The notes under the pieces are model-generated. The model saw only the letters and a list, made by a program, of their open reading frames with translations, was not told the origin of the DNA and did no database searches. A program made the position numbers and the translations under genes. From assembly GCA_016808115.1 (NCBI GenBank), contig JAEQBH010000193.1, forward strand, positions 2,790,001 through 2,854,000: 64,000 nucleotides of DNA, read 5' to 3'. Shown piece after piece: positions 22,507 to 33,599 of the stretch. Numbering within the stretch: the first letter of the stretch is position 1; each line of letters begins with the position of its first letter. The DNA is from Tetrastigma voinierianum. Its lineage: Eukaryota; Streptophyta; Magnoliopsida; Vitales; Vitaceae.

Positions 22507-22739
22507 AAAGACTTTTTTATATATATAAGTAAATATTCTTTATATATTTAAAACATTTATCGCTCAAATTCGTGAATTTAGTGTAAAAATAAATGACGAA
22601 CCTCTCATCTTCACTTTCGTTTCATATACATCAAAATGATTATAAAACTAAAATATTATGCTTTTTCTTCATTAAAATATTCAGACACTTTCTATAAATT
22701 TGAATACGATTGACTACGAACTTATGGGCTATTTAAGGT

Positions 22740-23560
22740 GATAATATTCGATAAGACAAAAAACTCTTAGGGCCTTATGGCGCAAGACGCATTTGAGGCG
22801 TTGAGTTTTTTGAGTGCCTAATATAAATAAAAATGATCTATCTAACTAAATATTTTCTATAGTTTTTAACTAATAATAAAATACAATAAAGTAAAAAACA
22901 TTAAATATAAAAATCAAACATTGTTAATGCTTCAAATCATCACAAACATTTCCAAAACAAAACAACAAACATTGTTAATGCTTTTCATCATCATTAAAAT
23001 TCTAAGTTCCAAAACAAAATAAACACCCGTGGATCTACATCAAATTCAAAATCATAAAAATAATCATCAATATCACTATTCTCATCATCAATATAAAATT
23101 TTTATATTTTTAATTATATATTAGGTTTTTTTTCCTATTTGTTATATTATTTTTTTCAAAAAAATTACCTATTTTTTTTACATAAAATTTCAGAATTTGT
23201 TTTCTATTTTTTCATTATTTTTCCTATTTTTTATATAATTTTTCAAATTTACTCATTATTAGATAAATTTTCGGAATTTATTTTCTATTTTTCAGATTTC
23301 CCCCCTATTTTTACATAGTTTTCTCAAAACATATACCTATTTTTTCATCTTTTTAAGAAAATTTCATTTTACATAAATTTTTTAAAAAATTTATCTATTT
23401 TTTTATATAATTTGTTTTAAGGATAGTTTTAACATTACATTTATTTATTTAGCTTTTTATACAAGTTTTTTTTATAAGTTTTTCTATAAATCTTATTAAA
23501 ATAAAGCCTAAAATCGTACTTTATAAAAGGCCATGTTATTTTTATAACCATTCCAGTTGC
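22740..23560 (-). repeat. AT-rich interspersed element, inverted copy 1
   Basis: On the minus strand this segment parallels 33600-34515: repeated blocks around GAAAAATAGAAAACAAATTC and GTAAAAATAGGGGG, then a block containing TTTTGTTTTGGAACTTAGAA and ATGATG-rich sequence, then TATATTAGG and a GCGCCTT/AAGGCGC end block near 22775. The middle could derive from a decayed acidic coding tail (Asp-rich codons), but no frame is open. Family not identified. Confidence 0.55.
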
Positions 23561-23945
23561 TTATAATTTTTATTACTTACAATGTAAGATAACCTTTAAA
23601 TGTCGGTCCTAAATGGACTCTAATTATAAAAATGATATAAAAAAAGCAAAATACATGATTAACTTCATGAAAAATAATCGTGTTTAAGATATGATAATAC
23701 ATAAATACTAATTAAATGCTACCTTTAAAAAAAAAAACTAAATACTACTTTAATAAATTATAGATATTATCTTAATAGTTCTAAAAAAAATCATAATTAT
23801 TAAGATAATATTTAGATACTATCCTACTTAAAAAGTAATTATTTTATATGAAACGGTGAAAACAAGTTAGGAAAAATAATGTTTAAAAAAAAAGAAAAAA
23901 AGAAAACAAAAAGGAAATAGAGCGAGGAGTGGTGGGGTAAAGGAC
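23561..23945. other. AT-rich promoter-proximal spacer of the Dof gene
   Basis: About 385 bp of AT-rich sequence with no repeat family or convincing TATA box. Several ATTATC/GATAAT motifs occur, but no exact evening element (AAAATATCT). Confidence 0.35.
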
Positions 23946-24240
23946 ATGGAAGAGAAAAAGGGCACACATATCCGCACTTTGGAATGGGAAATATTGTCGA
24001 ATCAAAATACCACCAAAGATCTCCAGCGCCACATAAACTTGTGGCTCACATTCCACCCCTCATTGCTGACCTGTCTTCCCTCTTCCTTATTATTATTATT
24101 ATTATTCATCATCTTAAAAATCTTTCTCCACCTTACCATCTCCATCTCAGTCTCTGCAACAACAATAACAGCAACACTGCTCACATCGCAGCAACCTCAA
24201 ACCACCACGGCGATTAAACTCTTTCCGACCAACTACAAGA
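23946..24240 (+). promoter_or_regulatory. Probable 5' leader of the Dof gene with overlapping uORF
   Basis: The stretch turns pyrimidine- and CA-rich (TTATTATTATTATTATTATT near 24087, CAACAACAATAACAGCAACA near 24156), typical of plant 5' untranslated regions. An ATG at 23946 opens a 107-codon frame that ends at 24269, overlapping the main start codon in another frame. If transcription begins upstream of 23946 this would be an overlapping uORF that could lower main-frame translation; if it begins later the ATG is irrelevant. The transcription start is not visible from sequence. Confidence 0.4.
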
Positions 24241-26779
24241 ATGTTGGATTTGAAGGACCCGGCGATTAAGCTCTTTGGCCAGACCATTTCATTGCCTTCC
24301 GACCCCCAGCTTTCTCCTACTTCCCCTCCCCCCCCTCTTCTGTCTTCCACCACTTCCTTTCCGGACGACACTTCTCAGGAACTTCAACCTCCCTCACCGC
24401 ACCAGGTATCAATTCTCCGCCGATCCTACTTTCTTCAATTTTGTGATTTGACACTTTTATATATTTGGGGGTGGTGGGGTGGTGGTTCGTTCCTGGGTTT
24501 TCTTTGATTTCTTTCGGCTGTTATACATGGGTTTGCCGGATGAGGTTTTCGTCTTCTGGGCATTGGAATCATTGTCTTCTTTAAATAAACAGTCTTCCAT
24601 TAGCTTAACTGGACCTTCTAATTAATTAGAATGCTTTTGGGAACTGCTCTTTAAGATGTTTATGGCTAATTCAACATGAACCAAGTTGCTCTGTATACTG
24701 AACTTCAATTGATTCGAATGCTCTGTTTATGTCTAATAATTGTTTGTTTGCTTTGATGTTCTATTAATTCAAGGACTTTCTTTCATGGGCGGTTTGGGAG
24801 CACTTCTGCTTTATTTTGACCAAAGCTTCACACTATATGATTCTGAACAGTAGATTTATCTCAATTTTCTTTTGATGTCAGTTTTTTTTGGCTGTTTTAA
24901 CATAGAATAGTTGTGTATTTGTCTCAAGATAGAAGATCAAAGCGTTTTGATGTCAAAGGTTTCAGAGTTCAAGTACAGGCAGTCCAGACATGATTAAAGA
25001 AAATTGAGCAGTTCATCATTTTTTGGAACCCCTTCTGTTTCAATTGAAATCAACAGCTTCTAAAGGGTGGCAAACTGTATATTTGGAATTACTGCAGTGT
25101 CTCTCTGGATTTGATGGATTTTACTTAAATTAGCTGTTTTTTTTTTTGCCATCATGTTCTTAAAATGGAGAGATTATGATCTCTCTGCTGGTTTCACTCC
25201 TGTCTTTTGTAGCTTTATTCAGCTGTATAAAAAAGGTCATCCAATAAAAGAAAATTTGTTTGAAATTTATCTCTGGCTTTTGTTGCAAGATTTTCTGTTA
25301 TTCCAGCATAAAAAATTTCAACAAAACAAAATTAAGTTTTTTATCCATAGACAACCACAAAAGGGGAAAACAATATCTGTTCATCACCAACAATGATTTT
25401 TTACTGTGCATATTAATTCTTCTGAGTCTTACCACATTAAGCTGATAATTTTGTCTGTTTTCATATTTTAGCAATGGTTTAATTTTTCTCAACTCAATCT
25501 TTATGAACCCATCTTTCCTGTTTCTCATTGGTAATTCCATTTAAAATTTCAGAAAGCTTCAGAAGGAGAGGAACTTGAGAGTAAAGAGGAAGATGAATCT
25601 TCGAATCAGATATCAGAAGGTTTAAAAGATCCAACAACATCAACAGGTGTTAGTGTTGACAAAGAGACTTCACCAAAAACTTCCAAGGAAGGAGAACAGA
25701 GTGAGATGAATATCTCACAGGAAAAGACTTTGAAGAAGCCTGACAAAATAATACCATGTCCAAGGTGTAATAGCATGGACACCAAGTTCTGCTATTACAA
25801 CAACTATAATGTCAACCAGCCCCGCCATTTCTGCAAGAACTGTCAGAGATATTGGACTGCCGGGGGAACCATGAGGAATGTCCCAGTCGGCGCTGGCCGT
25901 CGCAAGAACAAGAACTCCACTGCTTTGCATTATCGTCACATTATGGTTTCTGAAGCAATTCAAACTGCTCGAGCAAGCGCAGCAAATGGAATCTGTCATC
26001 CTACTTTGGGGACTAATGGCACTGTCCTTAATTTTGGCTCAGATGGTCCTCTTTGCGAGTCCATCGCTTCTGTACTAAATCTTGCAGATAAAAGACAAAA
26101 CTGTCAGCAGACTGGTCTCCATAAACATGAACAGAGAATTCTTGCTTCTTGTGGTGGGGGTGAGAATGGGGATGACCATTCTTCTATTACAGTCACAAAT
26201 TCAGCAGAGAAGGGAAACATTGCTGGTTTACTAGAGCCTGTGGGAAAGAATTTTCAAGGCTTTCATCCTCATATGCCGTGCTTCCTTGGAGCTTCTTGGT
26301 CTTATCCATGGAATCCTTCCCAGTGGAGCTCTACAATCCCCCCTCCCCCCTTTTGCCCTCCTGGATTTCCTATATCATTCTACCCTGCACCAACTTACTG
26401 GGGTTGTACTGTACCTGGCTCTTGGAATATTCCATGTATTTCTCCAACATCTTCTTCTCCAACATTGGGGAAACATTCCAGGGATGGAGAGGTTCTTAAT
26501 CCAGCCTACTCAAGGAAAGAAGATCACCAGAAAGAAAACAACCCAGAAAGAGGTGTATGGATTCCGAAGACACTGAGGATTGACGATCCGAATGAAGCTG
26601 CTAAGAGCTCTATATGGACAACGCTTGGAATCAAGAATGATGGGAGTAATGGGGCAAATCTTCTAAGGGCCTTTCAATCAAAGGGTGATGAAAAAAAACA
26701 CCCAGCTGAAATGTCTCCAGTGTTGCAAGCCAACCCTGCAGCATTGTCCAGGTCACTCAACTTCCAAGAAAGAGCCTAA
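24241..26779 (+). CDS. CYCLING DOF FACTOR-like Dof zinc-finger transcription factor
   Basis: Two exons, 24241-24405 and 25553-26779, encode 463 residues; the intron (24406-25552) has GT...AG ends and phase 0. The N-terminal IKLFGQTI motif (residues 9-16) is the conserved CDF motif linked in the family to TOPLESS binding. An acidic Ser/Glu-rich linker (56-110) leads to the single Dof finger: Cys124, Cys127, Cys149, Cys152 (CX2CX21CX2C), followed by a basic RRKNK stretch (171-175). The C-terminal part has both CDF-specific blocks: WIPKTLRIDDP with KSSIWTTLGI (391-416), known in the family to contact FKF1/GIGANTEA, and LQANPAALSRSLNFQE (446-461). CDFs are nuclear repressors of CONSTANS/FT in photoperiodic flowering and also act in stress responses; they bind AAAG cores. 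All motifs are intact and no stops occur, so the gene looks functional. The start is supported by the CDF N-motif directly behind it. The exact CDF paralogue cannot be assigned. Confidence 0.95.
24406..25552 (+). other. Intron of the CDF-like gene
   Basis: 1147 bp, donor CAG|GTATCA and acceptor AATTTCAG|AAAGC, T-rich throughout. It separates the short exon with the repression motif from the exon with the zinc finger, the usual CDF gene layout. Splicing keeps the frame. No transposon was recognised inside. Confidence 0.9.
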
Positions 26780-26979
26780 ATTATAGTATAGATCATCTAC
26801 TATGGTGGCAATGGGATGCGATGGAGTTTCCCTTGTGTAAAGTCGCCCTGCTAACAAATTTGCACTGCGCCCCCACCCCCCACCCTTTTTTTTCATAATC
26901 TTTTGTGACAGTATGAATAGGTGTTTTGCCTTGTAGCTCAGATTGTTTTCTTATCAGTAAATATTTATGTATATGAATA

Positions 26980-27032
<53 letters not shown>

Positions 27033-27092
27033 CAGAGAGGCAGAGGCAGGAGAGATTCTTTGGAAGAACCACTCCAGGTGTTGTAGAATAAA
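26780..27092 (+). terminator. 3' untranslated region with polyadenylation signal
   Basis: A canonical AATAAA stands at 27087-27092, about 310 bp past the stop codon, preceded by TG/T-rich sequence and a (TA)n tract (26982-27030). Cleavage would be expected shortly after 27100. Use of this signal is inferred. Confidence 0.5.
26982..27030. repeat. (TA)n microsatellite in the 3' region
   Basis: About 24 TA units, within the likely 3' UTR of the CDF-like gene. Confidence 0.95.
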
Positions 27093-27181
27093 TTTGTACA
27101 TCTAAACCAGCAACCTTTTTCATTTTTGCAGGTGCCTTTGAAGTAGTAATGGTTATGTCAATCTTTAGCATATTCTTATTC

Positions 27182-27206
27182 TCTTCTCTCTCTCTCTCTC
27201 TCTCTA
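27182..27206. repeat. (CT)n microsatellite
   Basis: About 12 CT units. Confidence 0.9.
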
Positions 27207-27319
27207 TTCTTAAGTTGCAGCCCTTAATCAGACGGTTCTACTCCCATTTCTAGCACTATTTTCCCCTCAATGTTCGTCAATGTCATGGGTTCGCTGACTT
27301 TTATAAATTAGAAAGACAA

Positions 27320-27570
27320 AATGGCATAAAGCTTTTAGAGATTGTTTTCTGTTCTTAAAAACAAAAAAGAATAAAGAAAATTAAAAACAAAAAAATAAAG
27401 AAAATAACATAACAAGTTTGATTTTTAGTTTTTTTTTTCTTGTGAAAAACATATACAACACATTAAATTTAGATAATCGGAACGATTTTAAGAGAATACC
27501 TAAATTGGCGTGTTCTGTGTTTTTAAAAACTATTCTTAAGAACAGTTTTTAAAAATAAAAACCAAACCGG
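27320..27570 (-). mobile_element. MITE-like element, family 1, inverted partial copy
   Basis: The right end, read on the minus strand, is GGTTTGGTTTTTATTTTTAA followed by ACTGTTCTTAAGAA, matching the left end of the copy at 28501 (AATTGGTTTTTATTTTTAAA then TTGTTCTTGATAA). The left end near 27335 carries TTGTTTTCTGTTCTTAAAAAC. It abuts the next MITE. Borders are approximate. Confidence 0.45.
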
Positions 27571-27574
27571 TAAT

Positions 27575-27783
27575 AGGGCATGTTTGTTTATAGTTTTTGA
27601 AAAAAGTTTTTTTGTTAAAAAAAAGGAAAATAAGAAAGACATGGAGAACATGTTTAGTCCTCCGTTTTTTTTCCTAAAAAACATGAAGAACACAAAAACA
27701 CTGAATTCAAAAAATGGTGTTCTCATGTATTTTCAAAATTTTTCTCAAAAATTATTTTAAAAAACATGAACCAAACACATCCT
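27575..27783. mobile_element. MITE with TAAT target duplication
   Basis: 209 bp with imperfect terminal inverted repeats: AGGGCATGTTTGTTTATAGT on the left and AGGATGTGTTTGGTTCATGT on the complement of the right end. Identical TAAT tetranucleotides flank both sides (27571-27574, 27784-27787). The interior is fold-back, A/T-rich and non-coding. The transposase superfamily is not clear. Confidence 0.55.
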
Positions 27784-27787
27784 TAAT

Positions 27788-28500
27788 GCTATAAAACCCA
27801 ACCTTCATTAAAATTTCAAGCAAAATCCTCCTCACAAAATTTAATGTTTCCTTTTTATATCATCCAGAATTTGTTGGGTGAGAGCCCCTACAACCTCTGC
27901 ATCATGGACTCAGACTGTTTGTCTCGCACTGTAAAATCCTCTTTCTTTTTTCTTTTCTTTTCTTTTTCTTTTTGCCATTTTTTCTACAACCCAAGGCCAC
28001 AGTTATGTCCACCAATATGATTGCTCAATGGCAATCTTGGAAATAAGTATGGAGATTTGGGCAGAGTGGAAAGATTATGGTAGGCCCTCATATGTTCGGA
28101 TAAACTTGAATTTATGTCAACAAGGGCCCAGTATCTCTCTCTTTTCAAGGGCAGAGGATCCAAACTTCTTTCTCCTCTTTCTCAAATATGGTTCTGTTTG
28201 GAATTGATAGAAAAAGTTTGTAATACTTAACCTGAATTAGCTACTGTGCAAATTCGTCAAAGCAATTATTTTCCCTTCCCCTTCATTGATATATCAAAAT
28301 CAGGTGAAACATTCATATATTTGAGTGTTGTTATCAACACAGGGTGTCTACTTTTTCAGCATTAGATGAGTTGTTAAGGGACCCCAATGCATGTGATGCC
28401 ATGAACCCCAGTTACATCGTCTCATGCTGTTCCTTTATTTTTGTTCTTTTCCCCTTACACCCACGAAAATGTGCTTGTTTTCTTTTCTACCCGAATCTTT
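27788..28500. other. Intergenic spacer
   Basis: No gene or repeat family recognised; a pyrimidine tract (TTTTC)n lies at about 27943-27972. Confidence 0.4.
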
Positions 28501-28733
28501 AGGGTTGAATTGGTTTTTATTTTTAAAAATTGTTCTTGATAACAGTTTTTTAAAGATATAAATAATATTATTTTGGTGTTCTTTAAAAAGGATTCTTATC
28601 ATTTGAATTTAGTATTTTTTTTTATGTTAAAGAACAAAATAAAATGAAACAAAATGTGTTTTTTATGTTTTCCTTATTGTCTTTATTTTTTGAACAAAAA
28701 ACAATTTTAAAAAATGTAAACAAACAAGCCCTT
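28501..28733. mobile_element. MITE-like element, family 1
   Basis: About 233 bp. The left end AGGGTTGAATTGGTTTTTAT and the complement of the right end AAGGGCTTGTTTGTTTACAT are imperfect inverted repeats; inner parts TTTAAAAATTG also pair. It shares its left end with the inverted partial copy at 27320-27570. No TSD confirmed. Confidence 0.5.
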
Positions 28734-29420
28734 GATTTCTTGCTTATCAATTCCTGAAAATGCGACAAGAATTTATTGGAAATCTCAGCCAACACATGAC
28801 AACAAATTTAATGTTTTTGACATTTCTAATTGATTGTGATTTTTCCAGACAGGGGCCTCTCATATGATTAAAATTCTCTCAATCTTGTGGCTGTCCTTGA
28901 ATTCTTAATGGAGATGCAGTTAAGGGTTAGTTTGTCACAAGATTAATCATAAGGAACTAAAAATTGTCCACCAAATCTTCTTAAACTTGATAGTCCAAAG
29001 TCTTATCTTGAACTTTAAATTGTGGGTCTAGTGCATTTTGGGTAGCAAGCGCAATACCTTATTATATAATTTCCTTGAAGCATAGGGTAACCATTAAAAC
29101 CCACAAGTCAAAAAGTATAATGTAATCTTATTTAAGATTCCATGGTAGAGAAATTAGAAATTGGAAAGTGTTGGGTATGATCCAAAAAGGAATGTGGGCA
29201 TGTAGGCAGAGACCAGCAGACCGTGGCAGGGTCGGAGTGTCGTGATGGATGAGCTGCCTTGCCTCCTAAGTGAAGTTCAGATGTACCCTACAAGATCAGC
29301 ATGGTATAAGGGGGTGGGCGTCAATGGACTATAAGGATGCTTGATTTGAAGCAATTTCCGGATGGGATGGGATGAGATGGGATGTTAAATGATGCAACAC
29401 AATGTCTAGTCTTATATGTA
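28734..29420. other. Intergenic spacer
   Basis: No coding sequence, RNA gene or repeat recognised. A GGGATGGGATGAGATGGGAT motif run is at 29362-29382. Confidence 0.4.
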
Positions 29421-29585
29421 GTGTTTTAAAAATCGGATCGAATTGATCGATTCGATCAATCGAATCATTGATTAGTGATCTTATTGATTTGATTTTGATA
29501 TGATTAAATCATAATTCAAATTTAACCTCTAAATATGAACCCAAAATTTTTTCAATTTAATTATCGATTTAATTTTTAAAACAAT
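29421..29585. repeat. Palindromic interspersed repeat, copy 1
   Basis: Starts GTGTTTTAAAAATCGGATCG and ends ATCGATTTAATTTTTAAAAC, so its ends are imperfectly self-complementary. A second copy starts with the same 20 bases at 62699. Probably a MITE-like family; TSD not seen. Confidence 0.5.
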
Positions 29586-30234
29586 TCTAATATATCAGTT
29601 TGGCTTACCAAATGGGATGGAAGTGCTTGGAAAAGTCTTGTAAATAGAAAAGCTTTTTGCAATGTGAAAACCATAAAAGTGGGCGGGTTGTACCCTTTTT
29701 TTTCCCACCATGAAAAAAGGCAATAAAAAGGTGTAAGGTCCACCTCCACATTCTTTTTCTCCCCATTGCTAAAAGTCGTGGTAGACTTCAAAATATCTTA
29801 CTTGGGATAAGTTTTTATTTTTATTACTATTTTTTAAGTTTTATTTGTTAGCGTATTAACATAACCTCACAAAAGTACATACTAAGAGGAAAAGGGAAAA
29901 ATAAAATTATTATTGCTTTCGCTTTCACCTAAAACTCTCAAATCATAATCTTGATCAAAGAAAGGGGGTTGAAGTCACAGTCTTAGGTGATCCATTAAAA
30001 TAATTATAATAAGTATCAAAGTATAAATATAAAAATATATGTACAAGTCCTAGTGAATGTAAAGATCAATATGATTTCAATAAAACCTCAATATAATTGT
30101 AAGAGTAAATTAATACAATTCTGAGATGATCTACTACTAAGTATAAAGGAATATTGAATTACAGATTTGAAGAACAAGTGCAGATGTTGGTGCGTAGAGG
30201 TTGTTTGGGGAAAATTACGCTAGGGTGTTTGAGG
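29586..30234. other. AT-rich spacer
   Basis: No gene or recognised repeat. Confidence 0.35.
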
Positions 30235-30959
30235 AAAATTATGATAGGATTTATCCATCTGATTTTATTTAAAATAAAAAAGTTTATGAGGAATGAGAAA
30301 TCAAAGGTAAATTAATTCATTTAAAAATAATTTATATTAGATGTTTTGTTTTAGGGGAGAGAGTTCTTGTTCTAAAAATGATATTTTGATAGTTGTTAGA
30401 AAAAAAAAGAAACAAATTTTCAGATTTTTTTTTTTAAATAACAGATTTTGAAAGATTATGTCAAGGATTAGTTTCTAAATCTAAATTTGTTTGTTTTTTT
30501 TTTTATTTATTAATTTAGGATTTGAAATCACAGTATAAAACCAAATGCACAATTCCTTAGTATTCTAGAATAAATGAACAAGACTTCTTCAAAACCTGGA
30601 AGATTCTCTGAGATTATAATAATAATTTAGAATTTGAAAAATCCAAAGTAGCATATAATACTTTAATGCAAGAAACCCATTAACTACAAACTTCCAAGAC
30701 TCCAAAATTTCAATAATTTAAACGAAATCAAGAACCCATATATGAAAATAAAGATTTTAAAAAAAAATTTATCCTAAAATGTCTTGAGCAAATCTGAAAA
30801 AAATCTAGTCAAATTGAAGAATAAATAATCAGGTAATAAAAATACGAGCAAATCGGGGCAAAGGTTGAAACGTAGCAATCTCGATAAATTCCAATTTCTC
30901 GAAAAGGACAAAATCGTATTTCTACATAAAATCAGACTTTAAAATTCAAATTTATTCTC

Positions 30960-32777
30960 TAGGATCTCGATGATCTAAATGTGATTTCACTGGGCGACCG
31001 TCTCCCGTGAAATCTAGGTAGCACGTCGGGACACACCCGAGATAAATAATTTACACGCTGGCGACGCAGCCGCCGCCAGAAATGATTGGCGACAAAGTCA
31101 GATATAACACGTACTCATGTGCCATGGTATGAGTAGGTAAACGATTAAAACGAAAGTCTCGGCCGAGATAAAATGGTGTCAAACTAAAAGTACGACATAA
31201 CGGTCATTTAAAATTGATAATGAGGATAAGACAAACACTGCTTGTCTTCCTCCAATTAGAAAGAGGGAGCAAAAACATGAAATCAAGCAGAGGACTTACA
31301 GTGTTGCAGAACTGCTCTTGTGCCGGTATGCCAGACTTCTCTCTGTATCATCGGCATCCGACCGTCAGCATTCGATTTGGTAGCTTAAACCTGCTCTACG
31401 CGGGAGAGGCCTACGCGCGTATATCGGACAAGGAGTTTAGACAAACTCCGTGAGGTGCGGATTCTCCTTACGTTTTACTCTTGCTAAAGAGCCCATGCTG
31501 GATGTTTGAGTTGATTGATGCCGTGAGTGGTCGTTGATCGTCCCAAAATCAAATCGAAATGAGAATTTTTTTTAGCCCTATGCAAATCGCGGGTTAGGTC
31601 GCATCCTTGGTGATGTTCTATGCTATAAATGATGCTTTGATATGTGGGAGGCCTGAATGGTTTGTGAAATTCTGGGTTCACAAAAGTGAACCGATGATTG
31701 GTGATTTTTTCGAATAGTAATCAGGTTTTTAATTATTCCCGAATAGTGTCTACAAAATATTTTTTGTGAATTAATGTGTTTGGTCGGTAATTCAAGTAGA
31801 ATTGATCGTGTTTGATCATTAGCCTACGCGAACTAATTTCGATGTATGAAATGCGAAATTACATAACACGACACGCGATTTAATTTTTATGTGAATATAT
31901 GCATGTTTATATATATTTGCATGTGTTATAAATCAGAATGGGAATTGGCATCACGCATTCCATATGCACGACACCCTAAAGACGGTGAGCGAGCTTACGA
32001 GACAGCCTGTAGAAATGGTTTCGGAGGCTGGGTTCAAAAATGATAATTATCGGAGGGTAGTCCATAAATAATATCAATCCGAGACGCCATCTGATATATA
32101 TATATATATATATACACACATAGGAGGATTGGGTCTCACAAATAAACATAATAATTCTTTACACGGCGCCAGCGAGCGAGGGAATGGTGAGCACCTCAAA
32201 GGTATGAGATGGTCATTAGACATTCAAAGCAGTGATCACGATTGTCAACGCTATTGCATTTGAGCACGTGGCTACACTTAGTGGAGAGTGAAATTTCACT
32301 TATAATGTATTCCAATTATCGAAAGACATCATCCCGCCGATGATATTATTTACACGCGCATAAAGTGAGCGAGAGAGCATTTACTCGCCCTAGAGATCGA
32401 GTTTTAGAAGAAAGCCTAATGTGGCTTTTGATGGTTCTACATAAGGCTAGAATTGTTTCAATTTTAATATATGTTGTATAAGAGTAAAATCAATTAAACT
32501 TCCGAAAAACTATTGGATATAGTTGGATATATACATTACGAGAGCGCTGTATCGGGCCCGTTTAACGCTTCAGACTCACGATATCATGTTCGACAGTTAT
32601 ATACAAGTTTTCAGAGTTTCAGAGAGCTCCCCGTACAAAGGAGACTTCCGCCCGATTTTCGCGGAAAATGTCTGTTACCCGACACATTCACGAGTATTCC
32701 GCTGCCGACATATACCAACGGACCCTGTGTTTTGGGGCCGCGTAAAAATCGTTTTGTTTTGAGTTTTCTATCATTAA

Positions 32778-32780
<3 letters not shown>
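30960..32780. other. Unidentified interior of the inverted-repeat element
   Basis: Composition is richer in GC and CpG than both arms. The longest frames are about 80-120 codons (31214-31453 and 32513-32872 forward) and resemble no family I know; the latter runs into a microsatellite. Possible sources are a captured host gene fragment or a decayed LTR element. A short (TA)n tract is at 32095-32113. Confidence 0.4.

Positions 32781-32783
<3 letters not shown>

Positions 32784-32870
<87 letters not shown>
32784..32870. repeat. (CT)n(TA)n compound microsatellite
   Basis: About 25 CT units (32784-32833) run directly into about 18 TA units (32834-32870), followed by a T tract. Confidence 0.95.
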
Positions 32871-32874
<4 letters not shown>

Positions 32875-33095
32875 TTTTTTTTTTTTTTTGTGTTTTCTTG
32901 ATTGGTGAAAAATGGTATTTTTGGAACAAGAACTATCTTCCCAAAACAAAACACTTAATATATATTATTTTTAATCTTTATCAAAACAAAACACCTAATA
33001 GGAGTTATTTTTAAATGAGTTAACTTGTCCTTGATTTCTCATTCCTCATAAACTTTTTTAAAATAAAATCATATTGATAAACCATAGCATAATTT

Positions 33096-33599
33096 ATCCG
33101 TTCGTGATTGGATTTCTATTATTGGGAAATATCACCTAAAAAAGCATTTGATAGTATTTATAGTTGAAGTATTTGTAATAAAAATGTTTTCTTTATAAGT
33201 GATTGAAAAAAAAAACGTCTATCAAACATTTCTTTAGAAAATGTTATGAATTGTTTTTCAATAATATCACGGATTTTTTTATATTTTTTAAATGTTTCTT
33301 GAATTATATATATATATATATATTATTATTATTATTATTATTTTGTGGCAAAAATACTTTCTAAAATTACTGAGAAGCGAGTCTTAAGTTGAAAAAACCT
33401 CAATTAAGTGATTCTTCACGTATATTACATATGGAAAAGGATGCAAAAATTCAAAAATTAGAATATCTTGGTTGGTGGAGATTGTAGAAAAATGTTTAGC
33501 TATTAAATATTTTGAAAAGTCCTTCTTGGATGAAGGGTGCGTTTGAGATAATTTATTTACAATTTATTTGAACTTATATTCTTACATAAGTACTTTGAA
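33096..33599. other. AT-rich spacer
   Basis: No gene recognised. A (TA)n(TTA)n microsatellite lies at about 33306-33341. Confidence 0.4.

Larger units (their letters stand above)
30235..33095. mobile_element. Putative DNA transposon with about 190-bp terminal inverted repeats
   Basis: The left segment 30235-30425 and the complement of 32875-33095 align over about 190 bp, including AAAGTTTATGAGGAATGAGA followed by AATCAA, GTTTTGTTTT, and GTTCTTGTT(C/T)(C/T)AAAAAT. The right arm contains a 40-50 bp internal duplication around AAAACACTTAATA / AAAACACCTAATA. About 2.45 kb lie between the arms. Long inverted repeats of this size suit Mutator-like elements, but no 9-bp TSD was found and no transposase is visible. 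Confidence 0.55.

Noticed and set aside
23946..24269. Upstream 107-codon frame as a separate gene
   Set aside because: Its middle is a translated TTA repeat giving a leucine run, and it overlaps the CDF-like start; treated only as a possible uORF.
31214..31453. 80-codon frame as a host gene
   Set aside because: No recognisable domain and position inside a putative inverted-repeat element; kept only as part of an unidentified interior.
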